Shown piece by piece: positions 8,902-18,005 of a DNA stretch of 39,722 nucleotides. The stretch is taken from contig CANGFE010000019.1 in assembly GCA_947453155.1 (NCBI GenBank), positions 1-39,722 on the forward strand, given 5' to 3'. The stretch's first letter is position 1, and each line of letters begins with the position of its first letter. The DNA is from Beijerinckiaceae bacterium. Lineage in GTDB: Bacteria; Pseudomonadota; Alphaproteobacteria; Rhizobiales; Beijerinckiaceae. The position numbers were made by a program, and so were the translations under genes. Under the pieces are notes generated by a model. The model ran no database searches and was not told where the DNA came from. It saw nothing but the letters and a program-made list of their open reading frames with translations.

Positions 8902-9963
8902 ATGGCGAAAATGCAGAAGTCCTTCTCTAACAGCGATATTTCGGAAAAAGCGCAGGATTGGGTTGCGCAGTTCAGACACCATTTAAATGGCTCAGCTCAA
9001 GCTGAATGTTTCAGGCTTAGAAACACTTCTGTGGGTCGTTATCGCACCTTGCGGATGCGCCGCTTCGGGAGCATGCGCAAATCTGGGGACATCCCGACAC
9101 TGATCATCCCGCCTTTGGCCGTTCATGATGCGGCCTTCACGGATCTCTTCTCCGGTAATTCGCTGATCGAGACGTTGCTGCAATCGGGCCACGAAGCGAT
9201 TCATCTGGCTGATTGGCGCAAGCTCACGCCCGACAGCGCCGAGCAATCGATTGATGCTTGCATCTCTGATCTCGTCATTGCTGTCGATGATCTGGGTGGG
9301 CGCGTCAATCTGGTCGGCCTGTGTTTGGGCGGCCTTTTCGCACTGCTGCTGGCAGCACGCTTCCCCGGCAAAGTTGAAAAACTTGTCCTGGCCGGAACGC
9401 CCGTTGATATGGAAGCGCAATTATCCTTGCTGACCTATCACACTGGAAAACTGCAAAGTCTGCCGCACGATCTGGCGCCAGCAGAAGATTGGCTCGCGCC
9501 ATTGGCGATCAGCAAGACAAGTGAGCTTTCTGGCTTGGACGCGATGCAGCGCGACCCCGGCTCATTCTCGCGCCATGATCTGGATGCGCTCGCCGCATTT
9601 GGTGCTTGGGCCCAGCGCAAGGGCGATCTGTCTGCGCCCTATCTGCGCGATCTGCTCATGCGCATCATCAAGGGTAATGAAATTGCCAAGGGCGAACTCA
9701 AAGTTCTGGGACGACGCATTAATTTGAAAGAGATGCGCGCGCCGCTCTATGTGCTGGCGGGAACGCGTGACGAAATTGCGCCGCGTCGCCAGGCTTTGCG
9801 CGTGCTGGATCTTGTGGGAACGGCCAAGGCCCGCAAGCGGGCTGTCACAGTCGAAGCAGGACATTTGGCTTTGTTCGTGGGCCGCCAAACCTTGTCACGC
9901 GAGTGGCGCATGATTGCAGGCTGGCTGCAATCACAAACGCCACGCACGCGAAAAGCGGCTTAA
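8902..9963 (+). CDS. Alpha/beta hydrolase, PHA-synthase-like (Cys nucleophile)
   Basis: 353 residues. The nucleophile elbow reads VGLCLGG with Cys141 in place of Ser, as in the G-x-C-x-G box of polyhydroxyalkanoate synthases. An acid candidate lies in LAGTRDEIAP and a His in EAGHLALFVG near the C-terminus, so the triad is complete. The protein is about the length of class III PhaC subunits, but the sequence is not close enough for me to call it PhaC; an acyltransferase or hydrolase role on hydroxyacyl substrates is inferred. No phaE, phaP or phaB gene is adjacent. Its TAA overlaps the stop of the convergent racemase-like gene by four bases at a TTAA palindrome. The ribosome-binding site is weak. 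Confidence 0.75.
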   Translation: MAKMQKSFSNSDISEKAQDWVAQFRHHLNGSAQAECFRLRNTSVGRYRTLRMRRFGSMRKSGDIPTLIIPPLAVHDAAFTDLFSGNSLIETLLQSGHEAIHLADWRKLTPDSAEQSIDACISDLVIAVDDLGGRVNLVGLCLGGLFALLLAARFPGKVEKLVLAGTPVDMEAQLSLLTYHTGKLQSLPHDLAPAEDWLAPLAISKTSELSGLDAMQRDPGSFSRHDLDALAAFGAWAQRKGDLSAPYLRDLLMRIIKGNEIAKGELKVLGRRINLKEMRAPLYVLAGTRDEIAPRRQALRVLDLVGTAKARKRAVTVEAGHLALFVGRQTLSREWRMIAGWLQSQTPRTRKAA

Positions 9964-10694
9964 GCCATAGACGGAAGCGCTTCGAGCAAATGACCGAAGC
10001 CCGAGCGCTTTTCATTCACATGCAGACGCTTCTGGAATTCCCAGACGCGCGCAGGCACGGGATGAACAACCGGCACGCCGAGATCACGCTCCAGCATGTC
10101 GACAATATGCAACGTGCGCCAGCCGGAGCCCAGCATATAAATCGCATCCGCGCCCTTATGCTTGAGGAAGCTTTTTTTGATATGACTATAGACCTGCTCA
10201 CCTGACAGCTCTTGCACTTTGTTGAAAGGCACCTCAACGCCTTCCATGCAGCGCACATCAAAGCCTGCATCTTTGAAATAGGCCCCGAACGTATCGTTGA
10301 TTTCGCCCTGGAAATAAGAGGCGCCAATGATGCTTTTGGCACCCAGCGCGCGCAAAGCAGCAATATGGTTTTGGCCCGCTGTAAAGATCGGCGTCTTATA
10401 TTTGGCTTCCCATTCGCCTACGAGACGCGTTTCCGCTTCGCGGCCCATCACCATAAAAGGCGGCGCGCCATTGGGGTGGATGGCATCGCAATTCTGCTCG
10501 GCGCAAAGCGCGATCTGCTGTTCATAGGCGCCCATCACCGTTTTGAATTCTTCGCGCGTACCGCGCGTGATGTTGATGAACAGCGGAATCACGCCAATGC
10601 CTTCGGGCAAAAGCCGGATGAATTCTTCTGTCGCGCCGGGGCGCAAAGTTGGATGAATAATGCCGGCAATGCCGCGCCAAGCCGAAAAGGCCAT
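9960..10694 (-). CDS. Asp/Glu racemase-superfamily protein (maleate isomerase-like)
   Basis: 244 residues with two alpha/beta halves, resembling the maleate cis-trans isomerase/arylmalonate decarboxylase group. In that group each half supplies a catalytic Cys. Here the first motif reads AIHPNGAPPF and the second YMLGSGWRTL, with no Cys at either expected position, so the chemistry must differ. GGGAGGAG precedes the ATG at good distance. It lies 53 bases downstream of spoVR on the same strand and could be the last gene of the prkA operon. The substrate is unknown. The call rests on overall pattern and local motifs. Confidence 0.7.
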   Translation of the reverse strand: MAFSAWRGIAGIIHPTLRPGATEEFIRLLPEGIGVIPLFINITRGTREEFKTVMGAYEQQIALCAEQNCDAIHPNGAPPFMVMGREAETRLVGEWEAKYKTPIFTAGQNHIAALRALGAKSIIGASYFQGEINDTFGAYFKDAGFDVRCMEGVEVPFNKVQELSGEQVYSHIKKSFLKHKGADAIYMLGSGWRTLHIVDMLERDLGVPVVHPVPARVWEFQKRLHVNEKRSGFGHLLEALPSMA

Positions 10695-10747
10695 AAGTCT
10701 CCTCCCAATGTTGCCGCGCGTTATTCGCGCTTGCGCGACATTCTGAC

Positions 10748-12292
10748 TTAAGGGAGGCCGCTTTGGAAGCCCTGAGCGTGACGGGGCTCGCAGATATGTT
10801 CGCGCAGGCCATTGCCGTGCTCATCTACTTCGCGCAGAACCACCGGATAGCCCCAAAGATCGGCAAGAAGACCCAAAACCTCGCTGGCCTCCCGCGAGGC
10901 CAAAAGACGCCCTTCGCGCACGGCATGCTGCAGAATCAAATGGCGGTCGCCTTCGAGATCAACCGCAATGACCTCGATCTGCGGGTCGACATAAGACAGG
11001 TCATATTCACGCGTCAGAGCGCGCCTAATCCGGCGATAGCCCCGCTCATCATGGATGGATTCAACGCGCAAATGCGCATCTGAGGGATCATCGATGAGAT
11101 GAAACATGCGCCAATCGCGGATGACGCGCGGTGACAAAAATTGCGAGATGAAACTCTCATCTCGATAATGAGCCCAAATATCCTTCAACGCCTCCATCGG
11201 ATCAAGACAGCCTGCCAATTGCGGAAACCAATCGCGATCTTCCTGTGTGGGCGCAATGCAAATGCGCTCCAAATCCTGCATCATGGCAAAGCCCAATGCA
11301 TAGGGATTGATCGATGAATAGCGGCGATCATCAAAGGCGGGCTGGAAGGTCACATTGGTGTGGGACGTGAGAAATTCCAAAAATGCTCCATCACCAATAT
11401 CGCCTGAGCGGTGCAATTCGCTCATGATCTTGTAATGAACAAAGGTGGCAGTGCCCTCATTCATGACTTTTGTCTGCCGCTGCGGATAGAAATATTGCGC
11501 CAGCAAGCGCACAATGCGCAGCAATTCCCGCTGCCAAGGGGCGAGCCGTGGGGCGGTTTTTTCTAAAAAATAAAGCAGGTTTTCCTGCGGCAACTCGAGC
11601 ATTTGCGCCAGCCGTTCCTGCGCGCTGGATTGCGGGGCACGTGGATTACCGCCCGGCAAAGTCTGCCAAAGCTCATTATACATTAACTCATCATGCGCAC
11701 GCCGCTCTTGAGCGCGCGTCTGCTCTTGCTTGAAATCAATGCGGCGGCGGCGCGGCGAGCGGTGCACACCATGGCTCATCAAAGCATGGGCAGCATCCAG
11801 AAGGCGCTCCACTTCGCGCTCACCATAAGTCTCTTCGCATTGAGTGATATAGCTGCGGGCAAATTGCAGATAATCGAGAATACCGGCGGCATCCGTACCG
11901 TCCCGAAACAGGCGGTTGTTTTTGAAGAAATGATTATGGCCAAAAGCGGCATGGGCAATGACCAAAGTCTGCATCAGCGCAGAATTGCCCTCCATAATAT
12001 AGGAAATGCACGGGCTTGAATTGATCACCAATTCATAAGCAAGATCACTATGGCCCTTGCGATACTGCCCCTCATGCTGAACAAAATGTTTCCCGAAAGA
12101 CCAATGCCCATAATAAATCGGCATGCCAGAGGCCGCATAAGCATCCAGCATTTGCTCAGCGGTGATCACTTCGATCTGGTTAGGATAGACGTCGAGTTTT
12201 AAGTCACGCAGGGCAATGTCTTCAACGCGCTCATAAATGCGCTGGATCGTCTCAAAGCTCCAGTCTGCCCCTTCAAAAAGACGCGCGCTCAT
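10748..12292 (-). CDS. spoVR: SpoVR family protein (YcgB-like)
   Basis: 514 residues, the normal length of the SpoVR/YcgB family. It has the characteristic N-terminal segments PIYYGHWSFGKHF, ELVINSSPCISYIMEGN and AHAAFGHNHFFKNN, and a conserved C-terminal region. The biochemical function is unknown; in Bacillus it affects spore cortex formation and in non-sporing bacteria it belongs to stationary-phase/stress genes. The ATG lies two bases after the yeaH stop, so both are on one transcript. The prkA-yeaH-spoVR order is a known conserved trio in proteobacteria. Confidence 0.95.
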   Translation of the reverse strand: MSARLFEGADWSFETIQRIYERVEDIALRDLKLDVYPNQIEVITAEQMLDAYAASGMPIYYGHWSFGKHFVQHEGQYRKGHSDLAYELVINSSPCISYIMEGNSALMQTLVIAHAAFGHNHFFKNNRLFRDGTDAAGILDYLQFARSYITQCEETYGEREVERLLDAAHALMSHGVHRSPRRRRIDFKQEQTRAQERRAHDELMYNELWQTLPGGNPRAPQSSAQERLAQMLELPQENLLYFLEKTAPRLAPWQRELLRIVRLLAQYFYPQRQTKVMNEGTATFVHYKIMSELHRSGDIGDGAFLEFLTSHTNVTFQPAFDDRRYSSINPYALGFAMMQDLERICIAPTQEDRDWFPQLAGCLDPMEALKDIWAHYRDESFISQFLSPRVIRDWRMFHLIDDPSDAHLRVESIHDERGYRRIRRALTREYDLSYVDPQIEVIAVDLEGDRHLILQHAVREGRLLASREASEVLGLLADLWGYPVVLREVDEHGNGLREHICEPRHAQGFQSGLP

Positions 12293-12294
12293 GA

Positions 12295-13569
12295 CTACTC
12301 CACATTTAGCCCATCACGGCGCCGAAAGAGATCGCGAAAAACGGGATAGATTTCTTGCCGCATGGTCACGCGGCGCATGCTCGGAGCCGGGTCGAGATTT
12401 TGATACGTCTTCCATAGGCTCGACAAAGGCATGTCGCTGTGGGGCTCATCTACTTCGAGATAAGCGACATATTGCGAAATAGGCATCAAACCATCGCGCA
12501 TGAGTTTCATGGCACGTTCATGATCGCCCGTCTCATTGTCGCCATCCGAGGCTTGCGCGATGTAAATATTCCATTCTGAGACCGGATAGCGCTCTCCAAT
12601 GATGCGCAGAGCCTCCTCCAGCGCAGAGGAAACGCGCGTGCCCCCCGTCTCTCGACTTTGGAAAAAATTGTCCTCATCGACCTCTTTGGCATGGTCGGTA
12701 TGGCGGATGAAAACAACCTCAACCTGTTTGTAGCGCTTTTGCAAAAAGACATAGAGCAGCATGAAAAACCGCTTCGCCATATCTTTCATATGCTCTGTCA
12801 TAGAGCCCGACACATCCATGATGCAAAACATGACAGCCTGCGCGATTGGGCGCGGGGTGGGCTCATAGCGCCTATAACGAATATCAATCGGATCAATATA
12901 GGGAATGGCGCGCGTGCGTGCGGAATGTGTGGCAATCAACCCGCGTAGCAGTCGAATATCTTTATACTTGCCCTCACGCTCAGCTTCGGCAAGCGCTTCG
13001 ATGAGGCGCTCTAGGTCATCTGGCCGTGGACGATGCAGGGCCATGCGCCTTGAGAGCGCATTGCGCATGGTGCGCGAAATGGCGAGATTGGCGGGCGAGC
13101 CCGTCTTTTGAAAACCTGCACGCCGCAAGCCGACCGCTTCTGTCTGCGATAGTTTTCGTCGCTCCAGATCAGGCAGTTCGAGATCTTCCAAAAAAAGAGT
13201 CAAAAATTCTTCGGCTGAAAGTGCGACGCGGAATTCATCTTCGCCGCCGCCCTTATAAGACCCCTTGCCCGCGCCACGCCCCCGACCACCCCCCATAGGC
13301 GGGCGCGCCAGGCGGTCACCCTCCAGAAATTCCTGATTGCCCGGCAAGACGCGTGAATGTGTTCCATCTTGCCCGACATGAAAGCTCGGCTCGCCAATGC
13401 CATGGGCTGGTATGATGACAACACCGCCCTCATTCACGTCGCGAATAGGCCTCTCCACTGAGACATTGCGCACAGCCTCACGCAAAACATGTCCGGCGCG
13501 GCGCAAGAAGCGCTGCCGGTTCGGCAGACTTTTGCCGGACGGATTTAAGCGGCGGTCAATAACATACAT
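12295..13569 (-). CDS. yeaH: YeaH/YhbH family protein (DUF444, VWA-like)
   Basis: 424 residues beginning MYVIDRRLNPSGKS, the usual YeaH N-terminus. A glycine/arginine-rich linker (about residues 90-110, GGGRGRGAGKGSYKGGG) is followed by a C-terminal von Willebrand A-like domain whose metal site reads DVSGSMT. Family members work with the PrkA kinase encoded just upstream; the mechanism is not established. The frame stays open to 13770, but that extension runs into prkA and has no family similarity, so the ATG at 13569 is taken. It begins 16 bases after the prkA stop. Confidence 0.95.
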   Translation of the reverse strand: MYVIDRRLNPSGKSLPNRQRFLRRAGHVLREAVRNVSVERPIRDVNEGGVVIIPAHGIGEPSFHVGQDGTHSRVLPGNQEFLEGDRLARPPMGGGRGRGAGKGSYKGGGEDEFRVALSAEEFLTLFLEDLELPDLERRKLSQTEAVGLRRAGFQKTGSPANLAISRTMRNALSRRMALHRPRPDDLERLIEALAEAEREGKYKDIRLLRGLIATHSARTRAIPYIDPIDIRYRRYEPTPRPIAQAVMFCIMDVSGSMTEHMKDMAKRFFMLLYVFLQKRYKQVEVVFIRHTDHAKEVDEDNFFQSRETGGTRVSSALEEALRIIGERYPVSEWNIYIAQASDGDNETGDHERAMKLMRDGLMPISQYVAYLEVDEPHSDMPLSSLWKTYQNLDPAPSMRRVTMRQEIYPVFRDLFRRRDGLNVE

Positions 13570-13585
13570 TCTCACACCGCTCCGA

Positions 13586-15532
13586 TCATGCGGATTGCTT
13601 GGCGCGCATGTACCATTCAACCAAGCGGCGGACTTGCCGCTCGGTATAGCCGCGCGCTGCCATGCGGATGACAAAGTCTGAATGCTTCTTTTCCGTCTCG
13701 CCGTCTTTCTTTGAGCCAAAGGAAATGACGGGCAGCAAATCTTCCACCTGGCTGAACATGCGCCGCTCAATCACTTCGCGGATTTTCTCATAGCTCGTCC
13801 AAGACGGATTTTTGCCGCCATTGGCTGCGCGCGACCGCAGCGCGAATTTCACCACTTCATTGCGGAAGTCTTTGGGATTGGCGATGCCTGCTGGCTTTTC
13901 AATCTTGGTCAGCTCTTGATTGAGCAATTCACGATCCAGCAATTGCCCCGTATCGGGATCTTTAAAGTCGAGATCCTCGATCCAGGCATCAGCATAATCG
14001 ACGTAGCGATCGAAGAGATTCTGGCCGTAATCATGATAGCTTTCGAGATAGGCTTTTTGAATTTCATGCCCGATAAATTCAGCGTAGCGCGGCGCGAGCT
14101 CGGCTTTGATGAATTCGAGATAGCGCTTTTCAATATCGGGCGGCAGCTGATCTCGCCGGATCGCTTGCTCCAAAACAAACATGAGATGAACGGGATCAGC
14201 GCCAATCTCAACTGAGTCATGGTTGAAGGCTGCGGCCAGAACTTTAAAAGCAAAGCGCGTGGAGGCGCCATCCATACCCTCGTCGGGACCAGCTGCATCC
14301 TTATATTCCTGCAAGGAGCGTGCCCGCGGATCCGTCTCGCGAATGCTTTCGCCATCATAGACGCGCAGCTTTGAGAATGCAGAGGAGTTCTCATGGGTGC
14401 GCAGCCGCGTCAAAACCGAAAAGCGCGCCAGCATTTCAAGCGTGGCGGGCGCACAGGGCGCATTGGCCAATTCTGAGCCACGGATCAGCTTTTCATAAAT
14501 GCGCTGCTCTTCCGTTACGCGCAGGCAATATGGCACTTTGATCAGATAGATGCGATCAAGAAAGGCCTCATTGTTCTTATTCGCGCGGAAACTCTGCCAT
14601 TCGCTTTCATTGGAATGCGCAAGAATAATGCCCGCAAACGGAATGGCGCCAATATTTTCAGTACCGATATAATTACCCTCCTGCGTCGCAGTCAGCAGGG
14701 GATGCAGCATTTTAATCGGCGCTTTGAACATTTCGACAAATTCGAGAATGCCCTGATTGGCGCGATTCAGGCCGCCGGAATAAGAATAAGCGTCAGGATC
14801 ATTTTGCGCGAGCATTTCAAGCTTGCGAATATCCACTTTACCAACAAGCGAGGAAATATCCTGATTGTTTTCATCTCCCGGCTCAGTCTTTGCCACGGCA
14901 ATCTGGCGAAGCCGCGAAGGCAAGAGCTTGACCACCTTAAATTTGGTGATATCGCCACCAAATTCGTCAAGCCGCTTCAAACACCACGGCGACATAAGCC
15001 CGCTTAAGCGGCGGCGTGGAATTTTGAAACGCTCTTCAAGTTCAGCGCCCATTGTCTCGAGATCAAAAAGCCCGAGCGGCGATTCAAAAACGGGGCTGAT
15101 CTCATCACCCGCTTTCAAAACATAAATAGGCTTAGCCTCCATGAGGGCTTTGAGCCGCTCCGCCAAAGATGATTTGCCGCCACCCACAGGCCCCAGCAAA
15201 TAGAGAATTTGCTTGCGCTCCTCGAGCCCCTGCGCTGCATGGCGGAAGAATGCGACGATGCGCTCAACCGTATCTTCCATGCCGTAAAATTCGGCAAAAG
15301 CGGGATAGGTACGGATGGTGCGATTGGAAAAGATACGGCCCAGCCGCGCATCCTTAGATGTGTCGATGAGATTTGGCTCGCCAATCGCAGCCAAAAGACG
15401 CTCAGGCGCGCTCGCATAGGCAATTGGATCGGTACGGCACAGATCAAGATAATCTGACACGGACATTTCTGCCTCGCGCCGGTTCTGGAACGTTTCGGAG
15501 TAACGGGTCAGAAGATCCTGCGCAAAAGTCAT
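13586..15532 (-). CDS. prkA: PrkA serine protein kinase (AAA+/kinase)
   Basis: 648 residues, full length. The N-terminal AAA+ domain has Walker A GPVGGGKSS at about residues 114-122 and the segment GIILAHSNESEW further on. The C-terminal domain ends in the family-typical DLLPVISFGSKKD and a short helical tail (GYTERQVRRLVEWYMRAK). PrkA (YeaG in enterobacteria) is a cytoplasmic kinase/ATPase linked to starvation and stress adaptation. GAGGATGGGAA precedes the ATG. It is the first gene of the prkA-yeaH-spoVR operon; its promoter lies between 15533 and the minus-strand terminator at 15729. Confidence 0.96.
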   Translation of the reverse strand: MTFAQDLLTRYSETFQNRREAEMSVSDYLDLCRTDPIAYASAPERLLAAIGEPNLIDTSKDARLGRIFSNRTIRTYPAFAEFYGMEDTVERIVAFFRHAAQGLEERKQILYLLGPVGGGKSSLAERLKALMEAKPIYVLKAGDEISPVFESPLGLFDLETMGAELEERFKIPRRRLSGLMSPWCLKRLDEFGGDITKFKVVKLLPSRLRQIAVAKTEPGDENNQDISSLVGKVDIRKLEMLAQNDPDAYSYSGGLNRANQGILEFVEMFKAPIKMLHPLLTATQEGNYIGTENIGAIPFAGIILAHSNESEWQSFRANKNNEAFLDRIYLIKVPYCLRVTEEQRIYEKLIRGSELANAPCAPATLEMLARFSVLTRLRTHENSSAFSKLRVYDGESIRETDPRARSLQEYKDAAGPDEGMDGASTRFAFKVLAAAFNHDSVEIGADPVHLMFVLEQAIRRDQLPPDIEKRYLEFIKAELAPRYAEFIGHEIQKAYLESYHDYGQNLFDRYVDYADAWIEDLDFKDPDTGQLLDRELLNQELTKIEKPAGIANPKDFRNEVVKFALRSRAANGGKNPSWTSYEKIREVIERRMFSQVEDLLPVISFGSKKDGETEKKHSDFVIRMAARGYTERQVRRLVEWYMRAKQSA

Positions 15533-15728
15533 TTCCCATCCTCATTGAGCGGGGCGCGCGCTGACCAAAATCCAAAGCAAGAACGGCCCCGCTTGGTAAA
15601 CGCGGCACTTACGCCGAGGTTTCCGTTCAACCATGCCGCGGTGGTGCGCCACGCAATTATCAATTCATAAAGGGCGCGATGGTGGCGCCTTCAGTGGCGC
15701 GACAAATTTAATCAGGGCGGCGCAGACC

Positions 15729-15761
15729 AAAAAAAAGCCCGCCCCCAAATTGGGAGCGGGC
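15729..15761 (-). terminator. Minus-strand Rho-independent terminator upstream of prkA
   Basis: Read on the minus strand, GCCCGC-T-CCCAA pairs with TTGGG-G-GCGGGC (one T-G wobble) and is followed directly by eight T. No annotated gene lies upstream on this strand, so it must end an unlisted transcript that starts between here and ilvD, or insulate prkA from antisense transcription. Confidence 0.8.
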
Positions 15762-15940
15762 ACAAGTCAGGGAGGGAACGCCCAAGAAGAGCGTTGCCCC
15801 ATCCAAGCGAGCTTCCAACAAAGCCTGAATGGGGCGCGAACCCACCAGCAAAAGCCGCGCCATAGGCGCGAAAGGTGGGGCCTCAGGGGCGGGCGCCTGC
15901 AAATGGGGCAGTCGGGGCTAAGCCTTTGGGCAGGCCCGTG
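15729..15940 (-). ncRNA. Candidate structured small RNA ending in a terminator
   Basis: In the 556-base gap between prkA and ilvD, the minus strand can fold into successive hairpins. In transcript order the arms are 15930-15937 with 15891-15900; 15874-15879 with 15841-15846 enclosing 15865-15870 with 15856-15861; 15829-15835 with 15796-15802; and 15789-15795 with 15777-15783. The terminator follows. Two stems need G-U pairs that hold only in the minus-strand RNA and become A-C mismatches in the plus-strand RNA. No convincing protein is encoded. The 5' end is a guess. It does not show the signatures I know for RNase P, tmRNA, SRP RNA or 6S RNA. Confidence 0.45.
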
Positions 15941-16088
15941 CTGAGCTGCCGCATGGCCGGGCAGCCAAGATTGCGTGATCTGAGGTCGCAGGGGGCTTTT
16001 TGACCTCGCCCGGAACACCCATTATTGGTTCTGCGCCCGGGGCAGCAGCCTGCCCTGTGCGGCGTTTCTCGACATTTTCGGTGATCCC

Positions 16089-17936
16089 ATGCCTGCATAT
16101 CGTTCCCGCACCACGACCCACGGCCGCAATATGGCAGGCGCGCGCGGCCTTTGGCGCGCCACGGGCATGAAGGATGAGGATTTCGGCAAGCCGATCATCG
16201 CTATTGCCAATAGCTTTACCCAATTCGTGCCGGGCCATGTTCATCTGAAAGATATGGGCCAGCTCGTTGCGCGCGAAGTCGAAAAGGCCGGCGGCGTTGC
16301 CAAGGAATTCAACACGATTGCGGTTGATGACGGCATCGCCATGGGCCATGACGGCATGCTCTATTCGCTGCCCTCGCGTGAAGTCATCGCGGACGCAGTC
16401 GAATATATGTGCAACGCGCATTGCGCCGATGCCATCGTCTGCATTTCCAATTGCGACAAGATCACGCCCGGCATGCTCATGGCTGCCATGCGCCTCAACA
16501 TTCCGGTCGTCTTCGTCTCCGGTGGCCCGATGGAGGCTGGCAAATATATTCACGATGGCAAGTCGCATAAGGTCGATCTGATCGACGCTATGGTGGCAGC
16601 TGCCGACGACAAATATTCCGACGAAGAAGTCAATGTGATCGAGCGCTCGGCTTGCCCGACCTGCGGCTCCTGCTCGGGCATGTTCACCGCCAATTCGATG
16701 AATTGCTTGACCGAAGCTTTGGGCCTGTCGCTGCCAGGCAATGGCACGACACTCGCGACCCACGCAGATCGCAAGCGCCTATTCGTGGAAGCAGGCCATC
16801 TGATCGTTGACCTGGCGCGCCGCTATTACGAGCAGAATGATGAAAGCGTGCTGCCGCGCAATGTCGCTAATTTCAAAGCTTTTGAAAATGCGATGACGCT
16901 GGACATTTCCATGGGTGGCTCGACCAATACGGTCTTGCACATTCTTGCTGCCGCCTATGAAGGCGACATCAACTTCACCATGGAAGATATTGATCGCCTG
17001 TCGCGCCGCGTGCCTGTGCTTTGCAAAGTCGCGCCTGCGATTGCCGATGTGCATATTGAAGATGTGCATCGTGCCGGTGGCATCATGTCCATTCTCGGCC
17101 AGCTTGATCGTGCCGGGCTGCTTCACACAGACACACCGACCGTGCATGCGCCAACCATGGGCGATGCTTTGGATCGCTGGGATATTTCGCGCACCAAGGA
17201 GGAAACTGTGCGCGAATTCTTCCGCGCGGCTCCCGGTGGCGTGCCGACGCAAACCGCCTTCTCGCAATCACGCCGCTGGGATGATCTCGATGAAGATCGC
17301 CAAAAGGGCGTCATCCGCGATGCGGACCATGCTTTCTTGAAAGATGGTGGCTTGGCGGTTCTCACCGGCAATATTGCGCTCGATGGCTGCATTGTGAAAA
17401 CAGCCGGCGTGGACGAGAGCATTCATGTCTTCTCAGGCCCTGCTCGCGTCTTTGAAAGCCAAGACGATACGGTCGATGCCATTCTGCGTGGCAAGATCAA
17501 GGCGGGCGATGTTGTAGTCATCCGCTATGAAGGCCCGCGTGGCGGCCCCGGCATGCAGGAAATGCTTTATCCGACGAGCTATCTGAAATCGAAAGGTCTC
17601 GGCAAAGCTTGCGCGCTGATCACGGATGGTCGCTTCTCGGGCGGCACATCGGGTCTGTCGATTGGCCATTGCTCGCCGGAAGCTGCAGAAGGTGGCGCGA
17701 TTGGTCTCGTCGAAGAAGGCGATCTGATCGAGATCAATATCCCCAAGCGCATTCTGCGCGTGGCCATCAGCGATGAAGAACTCGCCAAGCGCCGTGCGGC
17801 GATGGAGGCTAAAGGCAAGGATGCGTGGAAGCCGGCCAAGCCGCGTCAGCGCAAAGTCACCACCGCCTTGCGCGCTTATGCCATGCTGGCAACAAGTGCT
17901 GCCAAAGGCGCGGTTCGCCAAATCCCCGGCGACTAA
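16089..17936 (+). CDS. ilvD: Dihydroxy-acid dehydratase
   Basis: Cytoplasmic iron-sulfur enzyme of valine, isoleucine and leucine synthesis (2,3-dihydroxy acid to 2-keto acid). It has 615 residues, matching the long E. coli-type enzyme. The signature motifs are CDKITPGM at 122-129 and [16 protein letters not shown] at about 189-204. The N-terminal loop reads [13 protein letters not shown], without the extra Cys of 2Fe-2S enzymes, which fits the oxygen-sensitive 4Fe-4S type. The start ATG ([15 protein letters not shown]) matches family N-termini. It is a single gene with its own terminator. Confidence 0.97.
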   Translation: MPAYRSRTTTHGRNMAGARGLWRATGMKDEDFGKPIIAIANSFTQFVPGHVHLKDMGQLVAREVEKAGGVAKEFNTIAVDDGIAMGHDGMLYSLPSREVIADAVEYMCNAHCADAIVCISNCDKITPGMLMAAMRLNIPVVFVSGGPMEAGKYIHDGKSHKVDLIDAMVAAADDKYSDEEVNVIERSACPTCGSCSGMFTANSMNCLTEALGLSLPGNGTTLATHADRKRLFVEAGHLIVDLARRYYEQNDESVLPRNVANFKAFENAMTLDISMGGSTNTVLHILAAAYEGDINFTMEDIDRLSRRVPVLCKVAPAIADVHIEDVHRAGGIMSILGQLDRAGLLHTDTPTVHAPTMGDALDRWDISRTKEETVREFFRAAPGGVPTQTAFSQSRRWDDLDEDRQKGVIRDADHAFLKDGGLAVLTGNIALDGCIVKTAGVDESIHVFSGPARVFESQDDTVDAILRGKIKAGDVVVIRYEGPRGGPGMQEMLYPTSYLKSKGLGKACALITDGRFSGGTSGLSIGHCSPEAAEGGAIGLVEEGDLIEINIPKRILRVAISDEELAKRRAAMEAKGKDAWKPAKPRQRKVTTALRAYAMLATSAAKGAVRQIPGD

Positions 17937-17943
17937 GACAAGC

Positions 17944-17971
17944 AAGGCGGCGTGAAAACGCCGCCTTTTTT
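17944..17971 (+). terminator. Rho-independent terminator of ilvD
   Basis: A 10-bp perfect stem AAGGCGGCGT/ACGCCGCCTT around a GAAA tetraloop, followed by a run of T, lies eight bases after the ilvD stop. Confidence 0.93.
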
Positions 17972-18005
17972 GTGACCCAGAGAAAATAAGAAAAAGGCTC
18001 ACCCC

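Noticed and set aside
13570-13770. N-terminal extension of yeaH
   Set aside because: It overlaps the end of prkA in another frame and has no YeaH similarity; MYVIDRRLN is the family start.
15729-15940. RNase P RNA, tmRNA, SRP RNA or 6S RNA
   Set aside because: None of their conserved cores was seen. A CCCCTGAG stretch recalls 6S RNA, but the serial-hairpin fold does not fit.
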